Assembly (NCBI GenBank): GCA_963978895.1
Contig: OZ022238.1
Location: forward strand, 51,086,641-51,150,640
DNA from: Erpobdella octoculata
Lineage: Eukaryota > Annelida > Clitellata > Hirudinida > Erpobdellidae
Length of the DNA stretch: 64,000 bases
Direction of reading: 5' to 3'
Both the position numbers and the translations under genes were made by a program. The notes under the pieces are model-generated. The model saw only the letters and a program-made list of their open reading frames with translations. It ran no database searches and was not told where the DNA came from. This document shows positions 49,535-61,899 of the stretch, piece by piece. Within the stretch, counting starts at the first letter, position 1. The number at the start of each line of letters is the position of its first letter.

Positions 49535-52200
49535 GAAAGTAATGCTGCTGCTAATAAGTCAATCACCTGTTGTCCCATTCACCTCCATACTTCTTTCCCT
49601 AGATATAACCAACCAGGTATTTCCAGGTGATATACTCCGTAGTAACCATAAAAAAATTCGCTGCTAAGTGGTTATTTATAGAAACAAAGTATACGCTATT
49701 TATATCAGTTATAAGTTAGTCGACTAATTTGCCCAATTTTATGATGATTCTTTGTACAAAGATTCAGTAAACGTAAAAATATGTATGTATGTATGTGTCT
49801 GTAATTAGGTTTACAATTAACTAAATACCTGTCAATACTTGTGTATACTTGTATAATTGTACAGTACAAACTTGTGATAATAGGTAGCTAAACAGCCTGT
49901 ACCGAATTATAGAAAAACCCACTAAATCTCAGCTGAAATGGATAGCGGGAAGTTGGTTTTTTTTAAGGGTAGAAGGGTCCCAACGTATGGTTCAAGCAAG
50001 CAAGCAAACACGTGGAAGTTAATATTAAAGAATTTAAAAATATAGGGCACTTAAAGAAACTTGAATTCGTACAGTTTCTGCGATACTGCATCAGAACATT
50101 TATAAAATGTTAATAAACATTTGGTATATACATTAAAGAGAATCACTATATAATTATCATTACTGGAAGATATCGACAAACATTACAATGACATCAACTA
50201 AAATTACATTGGCATCTACCACAATTACAATGACATCGACCACAATTACAATGACATCGACCACAATTACACCGACAGTCAGTAAATGCCACACAGGAAT
50301 AACAGTATTTATTCTATGTCTTCTTAATGACTAAACTGTAGCAAAACATTAGAAAAAAAATTTAAATAATCATAGGTCCTTTAAAGTATAGAGAATATAT
50401 AAATGAAATGTTAAATAGAAAGTCTACAAGAGTCACAGTAAGCAAAGATTTTGAATCCTTTAATAAAATAAGTATTTCTATTTAATATAACTATCATTAT
50501 TACACAACAATTACACTCGCTTTTGTTTTTGAAAACTTTCCCTTTCTTAACTCTAATTACAACTGACAATCATGTGCTTTTTTAAATTAATTATGTCTTA
50601 ATATACAAAAATATACAGCATGTTGCTGCTGCTGAGTGTACCCGGTTTCGCATCACAACTGCTGGCATCTATATTATAAATGTATGTATGTATGTATATA
50701 TACAAAAACATGTATGTATGTATAGCTGTATTTTGGTTGAATTTACTTCTTAAAAGTTATTATATTTTTCTTATATTTCATTACGTAAAACATTTTGTCA
50801 TTTTCAACTCAAATCGTAAACCATTATTACACAGTAATCTGTATACTTCTAAAAAAATACCGATTTTACTATATTTTTTGTAGAGCAGTCCTTCAAATAA
50901 GAAAGTGTTATTATTTATTATTTCTTCGACTGGCTATCGCATTAGAATATTTATTTCGTAACGACGATCATATATAATATAAAAACACCACCTGAACCGT
51001 AAAACAAACATCAGAATGAGTCAAATACACACACATACAAGAACAATAAAAAAAAAACAAATGTCATTATATACAAGATGGAGAAATATTGAGCACGAGC
51101 AGCGACCAACACCTCTCAAATCAATCACAGTCAGCGATAAAAACACGGTAAACGGTACTCTAATGATGATTGAAACTTACAGTGATTGATAAGAAAAATC
51201 AACAGTGTGTAGATGTGGTTTCCTGGTATACAAAATAAAGACAGCATTGAAATTCGTAAAATGAAACTTTTCAAAGACTGCCAAGCAAATGTCTAAACGT
51301 CTATTGTCTTTTTTCAAGAACATATCATTTATGCCACATTTGAAAACCATTTTAACCACACATTTTTGTGAACCCCTTATCTTAACTATCGTTCGACATT
51401 ACGAACATGTCCGACACTCACAAAGTCAGAGTTATTTTATTCTCTTTGCTGAAAGATTGAACCGGTTATATGAAAACATTTCTAAAAGTTTACAATGTTT
51501 ACAATTACAAGTTAGCAATCGTTAATAATTAATGGTATAATAAACTTAACATAGGAAGTATCCAAGTATCATCTTAAAAATCTTCTGAGATTAAAATTTT
51601 AAATGGTTCAAAGTAATTTAAAGTTCATTAATGCCATTATATTATATGGCACAAGTAATAAATAAATGTTACCTCGATTTTGAATCAATAATGAACTATT
51701 TAAAAAGAAAACATATTGACACCTCTGAGTTAAATAAATTAATTATAAACTATTGAGTGCTGTGTACAGAATTGTACACGCACACACTCCTGCTGACTGA
51801 ACTGAACATTCTCACATTATTTAACTTCGATTTAATAGTTAAATAACTAAAATTTAAAAGTTTAATAAATAAGAAACAAATATTTAAAATATATCATGTA
51901 CTAACATTTCGGAAAATGATAATTATACACGACTGTTCCGTTAGAATTTTTCAATATTTTCTTCTATAGTACAGGACCCAATCAGTAGCAGGACTAGCAT
52001 TGTTTACAATATTAACATAATCTTGAATTATGCTACAAATCTTCCCACCGTAGCATTGATATAAGCATTTTCATGAAGTTATAATATTATATAGTCTTAT
52101 TAAAATCATTTCGTAAAAACTATACATAAAAAAGTTAATTATAAAAAACTTTAAAAAACCTCACCACAAAAACCATTTAAATCGCTAGTGGTTTTACAGT
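48000..52200. other. No gene seen
   Basis: It holds (TC)n at 49445-49533, part of repeat family C near 49920-50045, an 18-bp-type repeat (CAATTACAATGACATCGACC) at 50190-50275 and AT-rich DNA. The region 48740-49400 is richer in CpG but shows no recognisable coding exon. Confidence 0.5.
49445..49533 (+). repeat. (TC)n microsatellite
   Basis: About 44 TC units. Confidence 0.97.
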
Positions 52201-52274
52201 TAAAAACCGCTCGTTGACGTTATAATTAAAATTTAATAAATGGAAGTTTTTTTACTGTTATTAAAATATTTAAA

Positions 52275-53987
52275 ATGCTTCCAAAAGTCGTGAACTGCAA
52301 AAACTCTACCGCGAGTTTGAAAAATCTCAATGTAAAAAAAGATGACAAAGGGCAGGTAATAACGAACGATGAAGAAACAGCAGACATTCTAAATAACTAC
52401 TTTGGATCGGTTTTTACTAAAGAAGATATCCAAAATATCCCTAAGGCTAAAGATTTGTTTCAAAGTGATACAGACAAATTAATAACTGAAGTTGTTTTTA
52501 CAAAAATGCAAGTTGTTGAAATGCTAAGAAAATTGAAAACTGATAAAAGCCCTGGGATGGATGAGCTGCACCCAAAGTTCTTGCTTGAGGTCAGAAATGA
52601 GATCGGAGATGTGCTGGCAGAATTGATGAATAGGTCAATGCAAACTGGGGAGGTCCCGCAGGACTGGAGGGATGCTGTTGTGGTGCCACTGTTCAAAAAA
52701 GGCAACAGAAGCGAAGCATGCAATTACAGACCAGTTAGTCTTACCAGTATTGCTTGCAAAATTATGGAAAAAATGATTAAAAATGAAATTATGATTCATC
52801 TGGAGAAATATAAATTAATTAAAGATAGTCAGCATGGATTTGTGAAGAAAAGATCGTGTTTGTCAAATTTGTTGGATTTTTTTGAAGAGGTTTATGGAGG
52901 TATGGATGCATGTCAGTCGGTGGATGTGATTTATTTAGATTTTGCCAAGGCCTTCGACACGGTTCCTCATCAAAGGTTGTCTTCAAAGTTGAAAGCAGTT
53001 GGTATAGGTGGTAATCTGTTAAGGTGGATAGATTGTTGGTTGCTGGATAGAAGACAAAAAGTGGGAGTGAGAGGAAGTTTCTCGAAATGGATGAAAATAA
53101 CCAGTGGAGTGCCTCAAGGTTCTGTGCTTGGACCACTTCTTTTTGTTGTCTATATAAATGACCTTGATGAAGGAATAGCAGCTAAAATATCAAAATTTGC
53201 CGACGACACTAAATTATGCAAAACAGTGTGCAATAGTGACGATGTCGAAGTGCTGAGAAACGATCTTGTGCAGTTATTCAAATGGTCGCAGGAATGGCAG
53301 ATGCGGTTCAATGTTGACAAGTGTCATGTTATGCACTTGGGTAGAAGAAATCCAAGATATAAATACGAGTTAGAAGGGATACAGCTAAAAGAAACGAAAG
53401 AAGAAAAAGATCTTGGCGTATTAGTAAATGAAGATGCTAAACAGTCTAGACAATGTGCAGAGGTTGCAAAGAAGGGAAACAGAATTTTGGGCATGATCAA
53501 AAGAACCATAGTCAGCAGAGATAAAGATACAGTTTTAAGATTGTATAAATCTCTAGTTAGGCCACACTTGGAATACTGTGTGCAGGCATGGAGCCCTTGT
53601 CTTAAAAAAGATATCTACATAATTGAAAAAGTGCAAAGACGAGCTACAAAGATGATTGCTGAGTTAAAAGGACTGAATTATGAACAACGTTTGAGTAGAT
53701 GTAATCTGACCACACTTGAAAAGAGGAGGACTAGAGGAGACTTAATTGAGACTTACAAATTATTGAACGGATTGGTTGACCTAAATCCGGAAAGATTTTT
53801 TGAGAGATCGAGATACAAAAGTACCAGAGGGCACAACTTTAAGCTATATAAGAAAAAGGAGAGTTCAATGAAACATAAATTCTTTAGTGCAAGAGTGACG
53901 AATGAATGGAATAAATTGGAGAATGAAGTTGTGAATGCTGAAACTGTTGAAGAATTTAAAATTAAATTATGTAAATATGGTTTTTAA
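52275..53987 (+). CDS. LINE reverse transcriptase (5'-truncated ORF2)
   Basis: 570 codons, uninterrupted. Non-LTR retrotransposon polymerase that copies the element's RNA at a nicked target. RT signatures: motif A YLDFAKAFD (220-228), GVPQGSVLGPLLF (278-290), catalytic FADDTKL (308-314), then NVDKCHVMHLGRRNP and the C-terminal EKDLGVLV, RPHLEYCVQAWSP, VQRRATKMI and TTLEKRRTRGDLIE blocks typical of Jockey-superfamily (CR1/L2-like) LINEs. The apurinic endonuclease domain that should precede it is absent, so the copy is truncated at its 5' side; the Met is simply the first one left. The intact frame and short-repeat tail suggest recent insertion. Exact clade not resolved. Confidence 0.93.
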   Translation: MLPKVVNCKNSTASLKNLNVKKDDKGQVITNDEETADILNNYFGSVFTKEDIQNIPKAKDLFQSDTDKLITEVVFTKMQVVEMLRKLKTDKSPGMDELHPKFLLEVRNEIGDVLAELMNRSMQTGEVPQDWRDAVVVPLFKKGNRSEACNYRPVSLTSIACKIMEKMIKNEIMIHLEKYKLIKDSQHGFVKKRSCLSNLLDFFEEVYGGMDACQSVDVIYLDFAKAFDTVPHQRLSSKLKAVGIGGNLLRWIDCWLLDRRQKVGVRGSFSKWMKITSGVPQGSVLGPLLFVVYINDLDEGIAAKISKFADDTKLCKTVCNSDDVEVLRNDLVQLFKWSQEWQMRFNVDKCHVMHLGRRNPRYKYELEGIQLKETKEEKDLGVLVNEDAKQSRQCAEVAKKGNRILGMIKRTIVSRDKDTVLRLYKSLVRPHLEYCVQAWSPCLKKDIYIIEKVQRRATKMIAELKGLNYEQRLSRCNLTTLEKRRTRGDLIETYKLLNGLVDLNPERFFERSRYKSTRGHNFKLYKKKESSMKHKFFSARVTNEWNKLENEVVNAETVEEFKIKLCKYGF

Positions 53988-54050
53988 ATGTTTGATAGTG
54001 GATCTCACACACGATTATTATTAATTGTTCTGATTCACTTTAAAATAAAC

Positions 54051-54133
54051 GTTATGTTATGTTATGTTATGTTATGTTATGTTATGTTATGTTATGTTAT
54101 GTTATGTTATGTTATGTTATGTTATGTTATGTT
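54051..54133 (+). repeat. (GTTAT)n tail of the LINE
   Basis: About 16 perfect pentanucleotide units directly after the LINE 3' UTR, the usual kind of 3' end for elements that lack poly(A). Confidence 0.95.
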
Positions 54134-55722
54134 TGTTCACACACACACACATGGTAGGTATAGTGGGCTTACCTAAGCCAAGAATCTCGGGTAATAATAT
54201 CTTTCAGTCAATTTTGCTAGTAACACTGCGGCTGAATGTTCCAAAAGTACAAACAGTATTCATGTTCGAAACCTGTTCATACCCCCTTGAAAAAGGGGGA
54301 GAAGATAGGTACAAGGCGGTGCCGTAGATGACATCCCCGAATCTTCCGGTTAGTAGCCCAGGCCTTGAAGCGCCAAAAATTAAGCTGAATAGCAAACTAT
54401 CCACGCTGTTTTCGTAACAGTCTATAATCATTCGTACAATTTCTTTCTCTGTATGTATTAGCAAGAAAGTGAAAGAAAAAAAAGAGGGGAAAATGCGAGT
54501 AGATTAAAAGTTTAACTTCGATTTCTTTTGTTTGGTTTAACTAAATAAAAAATTCAAAATATCTTACAACGGACATTATAACGACAACAATCGAAATTAA
54601 AAAAAACTGAAAAAAATTTCGGCTTTCCCCACCTTTACGAAATTCCTAGATCCGCCACTGCTCGTAGGTTAGTCAATTCAGATTTGCCACCATATTCGGT
54701 TGCTTTTGCACTGTTTTCTTTTTAATCCTTTCAGCCTCGTTTCAGAGAGCAAGCTTGTCAGCGTAACTTGTTAACTGATAACACAAAGAAGTTTAAACAT
54801 TTAGATAGATATAACTTTTATTTGTATTGCAGCCGAAAAGCTGGATTGGAATGGTTAATAACCTTTTTCTTCCTTCCTTGGATCGGCCAAAACCTAGTTA
54901 ATACAAATAAGCTGTCAGCTCACTTTCTGACTTATACTCTAGAAGGCTTTAAATTTAGCATAGTGAATGAGCCAGGCTGGAAACTCTTTAGTTTTCTGGT
55001 TAAAGAGCAAAAAAAAGAGTCAGTAATGATTTTTTGAAAATTAATATATGTTTATGTTAGTTCAATTATCACAAAATTATTAGTTACCTTTTTTTTTAAC
55101 AAGCAACAACATACCGAATGGCTTTTATTGCTGCTGAATTTTTTTAATATTCGGCAGATGCCAGCAGATGTGTAGCAAATATCCTTGTTTGATTACGTTG
55201 TTTCAATTATAAATTACTAATTAGTACCGAACTTAACGGAACTTGGTTGACGTTTAGTTACCTAATTGTCTAAAATATAATTTATAATTATATGTTTACA
55301 AACATAGGCTCTTCAGCCACTAAAATTCAATAACATAAACAAGTGAACCGTTAAAAGCTTTGTTTTTCACAAATCCTTTATATTTTTAATTTGGTAGCTT
55401 CTAATTTTTTGCAAATCATATTTTATAGTATAGAAAAACATTAACCACAGTCTTTTGAAACCTTCGAATCAATATGAAATAAACAATTTTTTTATTACAA
55501 ATCTTCAAATTAAAAATTAATATAGTTTTCTTCAAATAAACTATAAACTGATGTTTTTTTCTATACAGAAAATTTGCATATTTTTTTAAGTTTTAAAGTT
55601 TTAATTAATTTTATTCTATAACTTATTCACATTTTATCCAATCGATCTGACAATTTAACAAAATGTTAAGTCCTTGGCGACAAACAAACCCACCGCCCAC
55701 ATAGTCACAAAATGTTGTGGGA
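54134..55722. other. No gene seen
   Basis: AT-rich DNA. ATCCGCCACTGCTCG near 54651 looks like the end of a common invertebrate repeat; a partial family C copy lies near 55365. Confidence 0.5.
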
Positions 55723-55730
55723 GGTCTTCT

Positions 55731-55859
55731 CAGAGGTAGACGGGGGGTTGGGTTGGACCCAATTTTTTGAAACATGCCTGGGTTGGGTTAGGCTGGGTTG
55801 GGTTAGAAAAAATATTGGATCTAACCCAACCCAGCCAGCCCATCCCATGTCCATCTCTA
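55731..55859. mobile_element. 129-bp hAT-type MITE
   Basis: Left CAGAGGTAGACGGGGGG, right (reverse complement) TAGAGATGGACATGGG, with a perfect 8-bp duplication GGTCTTCT at 55723-55730 and 55860-55867. GGGTTGGGTT motifs and their complements AACCCAACCC make the inside largely self-complementary. Confidence 0.85.
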
Positions 55860-56006
55860 GGTCTTCTGTAAATATTTTCAAAGCATTTTGTTATTATTAT
55901 TTTTGGTTCTGTTATTAATACAAAAGATACAATTCATTAAATTTGAGATTTCTTTGTTTAAGGTATACGTTGTATTGCTGTATATAAGTGAATTATCAAC
56001 AACTTA

Positions 56007-56008
<2 letters not shown>

Positions 56009-56070
<62 letters not shown>
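56009..56070 (+). repeat. (AG)n microsatellite
   Basis: About 30 AG units. Confidence 0.95.
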
Positions 56071-56075
<5 letters not shown>

Positions 56076-56326
56076 CAGAGGCAAACGAAAAAGCAAACAT
56101 TCGCGAGAAATACCAACAAGGTCCAAGAGTGATAAATGGTGATACAAATTTGCCGGTACACATAAATAGCCACGCCACGCCAGTCGGCTGTGCCATCCAT
56201 CAGTTGGAAGTCAGTCGTTTCCACGGATCACAGACATTCACATTTACAGACCAACAAGTACATCACACATACACTTAAACATACTATACAAATATACACA
56301 TACAAAGAGAGAGAAAGAGAGGTGGA

Positions 56327-56345
56327 AGAGAGAGAGAGAGAGAGA

Positions 56346-56440
<95 letters not shown>
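56327..56440 (+). repeat. (AG)n microsatellite
   Basis: About 55 AG units with one TGG interruption. Confidence 0.96.
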
Positions 56441-56444
<4 letters not shown>

Positions 56445-57647
56445 GGTGTGAACATCCCCCTGGTAAAGGAGAACCGCATTTAAACTCATATGAAAGCAAG
56501 CTGTAACGTATTTCACTTAATGCTTCGTCAAGGACCCTGAAAGCCAGAACCCCATACCTACCCGGCAATCAATATGTTATGTCTGTATTTATCACCACTA
56601 ACCATCTTCCATCTTTCATCATCATCATCAATACCGTCCTTATCTCCGTCATCATCATCATCGAGACTACCATCATTATCATCATTATCAGCATCATCAT
56701 AACTTTCAATGCGTTACCGCCGTTACTCTCCGCGTCACCAGCTAGAAATCTACTGCCCTGCCATGGAAGACACAGCCGAGCGAACCGAGATGTTTAGTTT
56801 GATTACAACCGCACAATATCAGACGGCTCTTCTTTCTCCTTTCGAGAATTGGCTTTATTCAAAAATCACGAGCTTCAACCCTCCCCCTGCCCCCCACTCA
56901 ATGCTACGCCAAATGCCTTGGAATGGGGGGAGTGAGGGAGATGTGAAAGGGAACTCAAGCAAGTAAGTGTATTACAAGAATGCTTTTTCGTGAGAATTGA
57001 AAAAGTCGAAATGTTTTTCGCCCCCGTCTGATTCTAGCTGGTCGCCCCCGGGTGATTCTAGCTGGTCGCGGATCTCAGAGGCAGCACTGCTCCCGTTTTA
57101 CACCCAGCACCACGTCTCAGCTGTTTTTTCTTTAAAAAAAAATGAGGAGCTTATATATATATATATATTATCTACTACAGGTTTTCACAGCTTTGTCATA
57201 TAAATTTCGAACAACCGGTGCGGTCAGCAGTCAGCATTCAGCAGTCAGCAGTCAGCAGTGTCAGTCTGGGTTTTTTCCAGAACTTTTCTGGGGTCGGTGC
57301 TCGTCGGGTAACCAAAAAAAAAAAAAAAAACTAGAACGACGATATAAGAAAGTATAATAAAAAAAAGGTCGTTCGTTTGTTTGTTTGAAGCCGCACTAAA
57401 CTGTTGACAAGCGAGTTATGTGTGTCATGTATGAATTATATGTTATGAAATGATTTCTTGCTTTCGAGAAGTCGATGACGATGACTGGTTTCAGATTGTT
57501 ACATCCTCTTCTTCTTCTTCTTCGTCCTGATCGATGGAGCTTCGAAATATCCATATAATTGACCCATCAGAAATCGTTTGTAGGTGACTGTTCTGTCACT
57601 CGTGCTCTCCAGCTAGCGAACATTTCAATCTGTTTGCTAAGCAGGAA

Positions 57648-57784
57648 TTGACGATGACGACGACGACGACGACGATGATGATGATGCTGCTGCTGCTGCT
57701 GATGCTGATGATGGTGATGGTGGTGGTAGTGATGGTGATGGTGATAGTTATGGTGATGGTGGATGGTGATGATGATGATGATGA

Positions 57785-57819
<35 letters not shown>

Positions 57820-57880
57820 ATGATGATGATGAAGATGATGATGATGATGCTGGTGGCGATGATGGTGGTCGTTTAAAAAG
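57648..57880 (+). repeat. GAC/GAT/GGT trinucleotide tract
   Basis: Degenerate trinucleotide repeat; a related tract is at 58053-58140. Confidence 0.93.
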
Positions 57881-58080
57881 ATAGATACGGTGATGACGAT
57901 GACGCCGTGGCACTGACATCGTGACTGTAATGAATCCGGCATCTTTGATGGTGAAATTGATGACTGCATAATGATGATAAAAAGTCTCCCGTTCAAAACC
58001 TTCTGAACATTATTTAAACAAAAGCTGGGAAGCCGTCAGGGTCTTTGTGCGGTGATGATGATGATGATGATGACGACGAC

Positions 58081-58112
<32 letters not shown>

Positions 58113-58424
58113 GGAGGAGGAGGAGGAAGAGGAAGATGATAATGACGTTGATATCGGAATGGTGTTGTGTAGGTGATGTTGATGTTGGTGGCGACACAAT
58201 GATAGTGATTATGACGATGATGCGCAATGATGATGCCTTACAGATTAACTCCTAAAATTTCCCTAATAGGCAATTTTAATTCCGACGAACTCACTGAGCC
58301 ACCACAAGCTAAATTAACTGCGGAAGCTGAAAAACGATTTGGACCGGAAGTTTCGAGACGCAACGAATTCTCTAAATATTTGAATCAACCGTGGATTTTT
58401 ATTCATTTGTAATTAATAAAATAA

Positions 58425-58730
58425 TTTTGTTCCTAATAATAATATAATTTTAATCTTCATAATATAATTAATTAATTTTTTAAATATAATTAATTAATTT
58501 TTTAAATATAATTAATTAATTTTTAAATATAATTAATCAATTTTTTAAATATAATTAATTACTTGTTTTAAATAAAATTAATTATTTTTTAAATATAATT
58601 AATTAATTTTTTAAATATAATTAATTAGTTTTTTAAATATAATTAATTAATTTCTTAATATAATTAACTAATTTTTTAAATATAATTAATTAATTTTTTA
58701 AATATAACTAATTTATTAAACTATTTTTTT
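58425..58730 (+). repeat. About 23-bp AT-only minisatellite
   Basis: A dozen units of TTTTTTAAATATAATTAATT type. Confidence 0.92.
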
Positions 58731-58989
58731 TCAAAATCGAAATGATGGTAATAACTAATAACATTCACGAGATGTTCGGTATAGGAGAAGTTTCCTATTC
58801 CAGCAGGGTCACGGGTTTTCCCGCTTTCGCTTCCGCTCATTCTTCCAGTCTCTTTCGCGCCCAATTTAATTCTTTTCCTAACTCTCTCTTCGTTTTCTAC
58901 CCGAAATTGAATAAGTTTCATCGACAGGCGTTCACCCGTCCAAAACTGTCGCATAGCAAGCAGAATAAACCACGACTATGCCCAGTTAC

Positions 58990-59700
58990 GTCACAAGGAG
59001 GATAAGTCAGGTGTTACTTATCCGTGTTACCTACCAGTGCAGTCCGCACCGCCCCTCCCCGAACCCCCTAGTGGCGCCACTACTGACTATCCCGCATATT
59101 GCTGCAGAAGCGACACGCATCAAATCGAATGCTCAAAAAAGCGAAATAACTCGCAATTTGATATTTAATAAGCCTCCCCCCTTCCTCAATAAACCCACTC
59201 TGAAATATTTATTAAGCCATAATGACGAAATAGTTACGCACAATTAGTCGTACTGCTGCTACCGGCAGACGAACTTTACATTAATGTGTAATTTCGCATG
59301 CATTACTCGGGTCGGGTAGTATCGGGAGTGTAATCAAAGCAGGAGGAGAGGAGGAGATGCGTAATTACCAGGGACGTACGCGGACGGATGGATGTTACTA
59401 CCACTGCGCGGACGGAGCGATGGCTGCGCGCACGCACTTCCGGTAATCATCGCTTAATCATTCCGTATTCTGGACTGGTTTATCAATTTCGCACGCGGTA
59501 AGGAACGTTACGCATTCATCATTCGAAATCGCGCGCCTCCGCCATTTTTTTGTCTCTCAGTCCGAGTGCGTGTTTTGGACTGGTTATGTACGTGTGATGG
59601 TGACCTGCTGCTGGTATTCAAAGCGCGTGCGCGAGTGAATGAACCTGAGTGGATGTGAGAAGGTCACAAAAACTGAACAATACGAACGTCTACTTTGGTT
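58990..59700. other. CpG-containing non-coding stretch, possible promoter
   Basis: CpG is more frequent here than around it (e.g. 59395-59445 and 59520-59545) and no coding frame is convincing. It could be a promoter/5' UTR of MAST or of a gene beyond the window. Speculative. Confidence 0.25.
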
Positions 59701-60027
59701 TTCACCCCGACAGGATGCCACACATTACTTAGCAGCACCCATCCCAATAACCACGTGAACTTTGGAGCCGTATTTTCCCATGGAGTTGTCATTGTTTGAC
59801 GGCGTACGTGTACGTGTATGGGCTGTGTGCGTGGAAATATATGGGCTGTGTGCGTGGGAGTTGTTGGAGAGACTGTTTGAGATGGATTTTCCAGAACTCA
59901 GAAGTCGGATGCGAGTGAGGTGTTCGTAAAAGATGGGATCGGCATGCACATGAAGTTTAATGAACTGAAGAAGAATGGAATGTCGTCTGAAATTACTTTT
60001 GCTGAATATCAGTATTTATATTATGAA

Positions 60028-60066
<39 letters not shown>

Positions 60067-60337
60067 TGTTAGAGGTTCTCGCGTGGGTGTGAAATTCAAT
60101 TTCACCATCGCCATATTTGTTTCATTTTCATTCTCACATACAAAACTACCAACTTTCTGCGTACCCACTTCCTGTCCTGGTCATTATCACACGTGCACGA
60201 AACGTAGCACGAATCCAGCACGTACAATCCGCACCTGCGGAAGTTGAAAAAAAAGCCACGACCTCCAAGACGAAATTTCGCAGATTTATTTTTAATTTCA
60301 GTCAAACTCTCATCCGTCGGTGCCCTACAACAACTGC

Positions 60338-60395
60338 CCCGAAGCCCTAGCCCCAGCCCTAGTCCCAGCCCCAGCCCCAGCCCTAGCCACACACG
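60338..60395 (+). repeat. GCCCTA/GCCCCA hexamer repeat
   Basis: About nine hexamer units (AGCCCCAGCCCTAGCC). Confidence 0.9.
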
Positions 60396-60989
60396 TGCAG
60401 GCATAGAAATAACATGAAATGGTCATATTAAGGTGGCGTACAGCCTTGCCATGAACTGGCCAGCGTGTTCGCGAGTTGAGTTGTTCGAAAGACATAAAAG
60501 ATGTACAAAGTCGTGGAGCTCGAAGGAAAGCCAAACTCAATAGGATACGTTTCCTATTTCCTATGCGCGTTATGTGTGTGTGTGTTTATAAGGACGTGTG
60601 AATGTCTCTGGATGAGTTCTAGGTGGTTGTGGTAGATGGGTGCTTCATTGTTCATGGTCGATGTTATTAGTTTACGTCGTTTGTCGCTTGCGACGTCTTC
60701 GGGACAACATTCGTAAGAATAGTTAAGGACGTGTGAGTAAATGATTGTGTACGTGCGTGCGTGAATGCTTGTGAGGATGTGAGTGTTGTTTAGTTATTTA
60801 CAGAAGTGTTATTAAGTCCTTAGTAAATTTACTGCAAACAAGCGAGAAAGTAAATCAGTTTTTTTTCTTCTTCTCAAAATTGGACGTGTGAAGTTCCGTT
60901 GGTGTCTTGCAGACCAAAGCATGGCCGTATGACTGTTTCCTTGTACTATCTCATGTGTTTCTCGAAGTATGTATTGGTCATTGTCACTG

Positions 60990-61335
60990 GTATGTGTTTA
61001 GGAGTGTGTGCGTGTGTGTTTGTATTGTTATGTGTTTTATGTGCTACTATTTGCGTGTACGTACTTAAGGAGTGTGTTTGTGTGTGAATCTGTTTTGTTA
61101 TGCGTTACTATGTGTCTGTACGTGCTTTAGGAGTGTGTTTGTGTGTGAGTCTGTTTTGTTATGTGTTCTATGTGTTACTATGTGTTACTATGTGCGTGCA
61201 CGTGTTTTAGGAGTGTGTTTGTATGTGAGTCTGTTTTGTTATGTGTTACTATGTGTCTGTACGTGTTTTAGGAGTGTGTTTGTATGTGAGTCTGTTTTGT
61301 TATGTGTTTTATGTGTTACTATGTGTCTGTAAAAA
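60990..61335 (+). repeat. About 70-bp GT-rich minisatellite
   Basis: Four to five units each with GAGTCTGTTTTGTTATG, TATGTGTTACTATGTG and TAGGAGTGTGTTTGT. Cys-rich frames here are artefacts. Confidence 0.92.
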
Positions 61336-61817
61336 GTTTTTAGATTCCGGCAGAGGACGAGGAAGTTGGCCAATAAACGTTTTATTTTCATCGCACTCAT
61401 TCTCCCTGCTTTCGTTTCCGGAACACGACCCAACTGATGGAAACAAAGAAAGACAAATTAAATAAAAAAACAAACAAACAACATTAAAGGAAAAACAAAA
61501 ATAAGAAAGAAAGTTGAATGAAAAAAGGAGATGGGGAAAAATAGTGCGTGCGCGTGAATGTGTGGTGCTTGTGTGTGGCGGTGATGGGGCTATATTATAA
61601 GTGGCCCCCTCCCCCCCAAAAAAATTGACACCCTTTATTGGTCGGAGTAGTTCTACCGTTTTTTTTTTTAAAAAAAAATCATAGATGAAAAAAGCAATAC
61701 ATTTTCTTTAAAAAAACTAAATCACAATAAATTCTGGGACTCTCTAAAGCCTGGGCCCCCTTTTCCCGACCGAGGGTTTGGGGTGTGCAAACCACGGCAC
61801 TGGTTTGTGTGTGTGTA

Positions 61818-61819
<2 letters not shown>

Positions 61820-61896
<77 letters not shown>
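61820..61896 (+). repeat. (AG)n microsatellite
   Basis: About 38 AG units. Confidence 0.96.

Positions 61897-61899
<3 letters not shown>

Larger units (their letters stand above)
52275..54133 (+). mobile_element. 5'-truncated non-LTR retrotransposon (Jockey/CR1/L2-like)
   Basis: Covers the reverse transcriptase frame, a short 3' UTR (53988-54050) and a (GTTAT)n tail. The left border is only approximate (about 52260-52275) and no target duplication was identified. Confidence 0.85.

Noticed and set aside
52460..53136. Minus-strand frames inside the LINE
   Set aside because: Antisense of the reverse transcriptase.
58227..58412. 61-codon plus-strand frame
   Set aside because: No recognisable motif; flanked by repeats, chance frame likely.
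60972..61465. Cys/Val-rich frames
   Set aside because: Translation of a GT-rich minisatellite.
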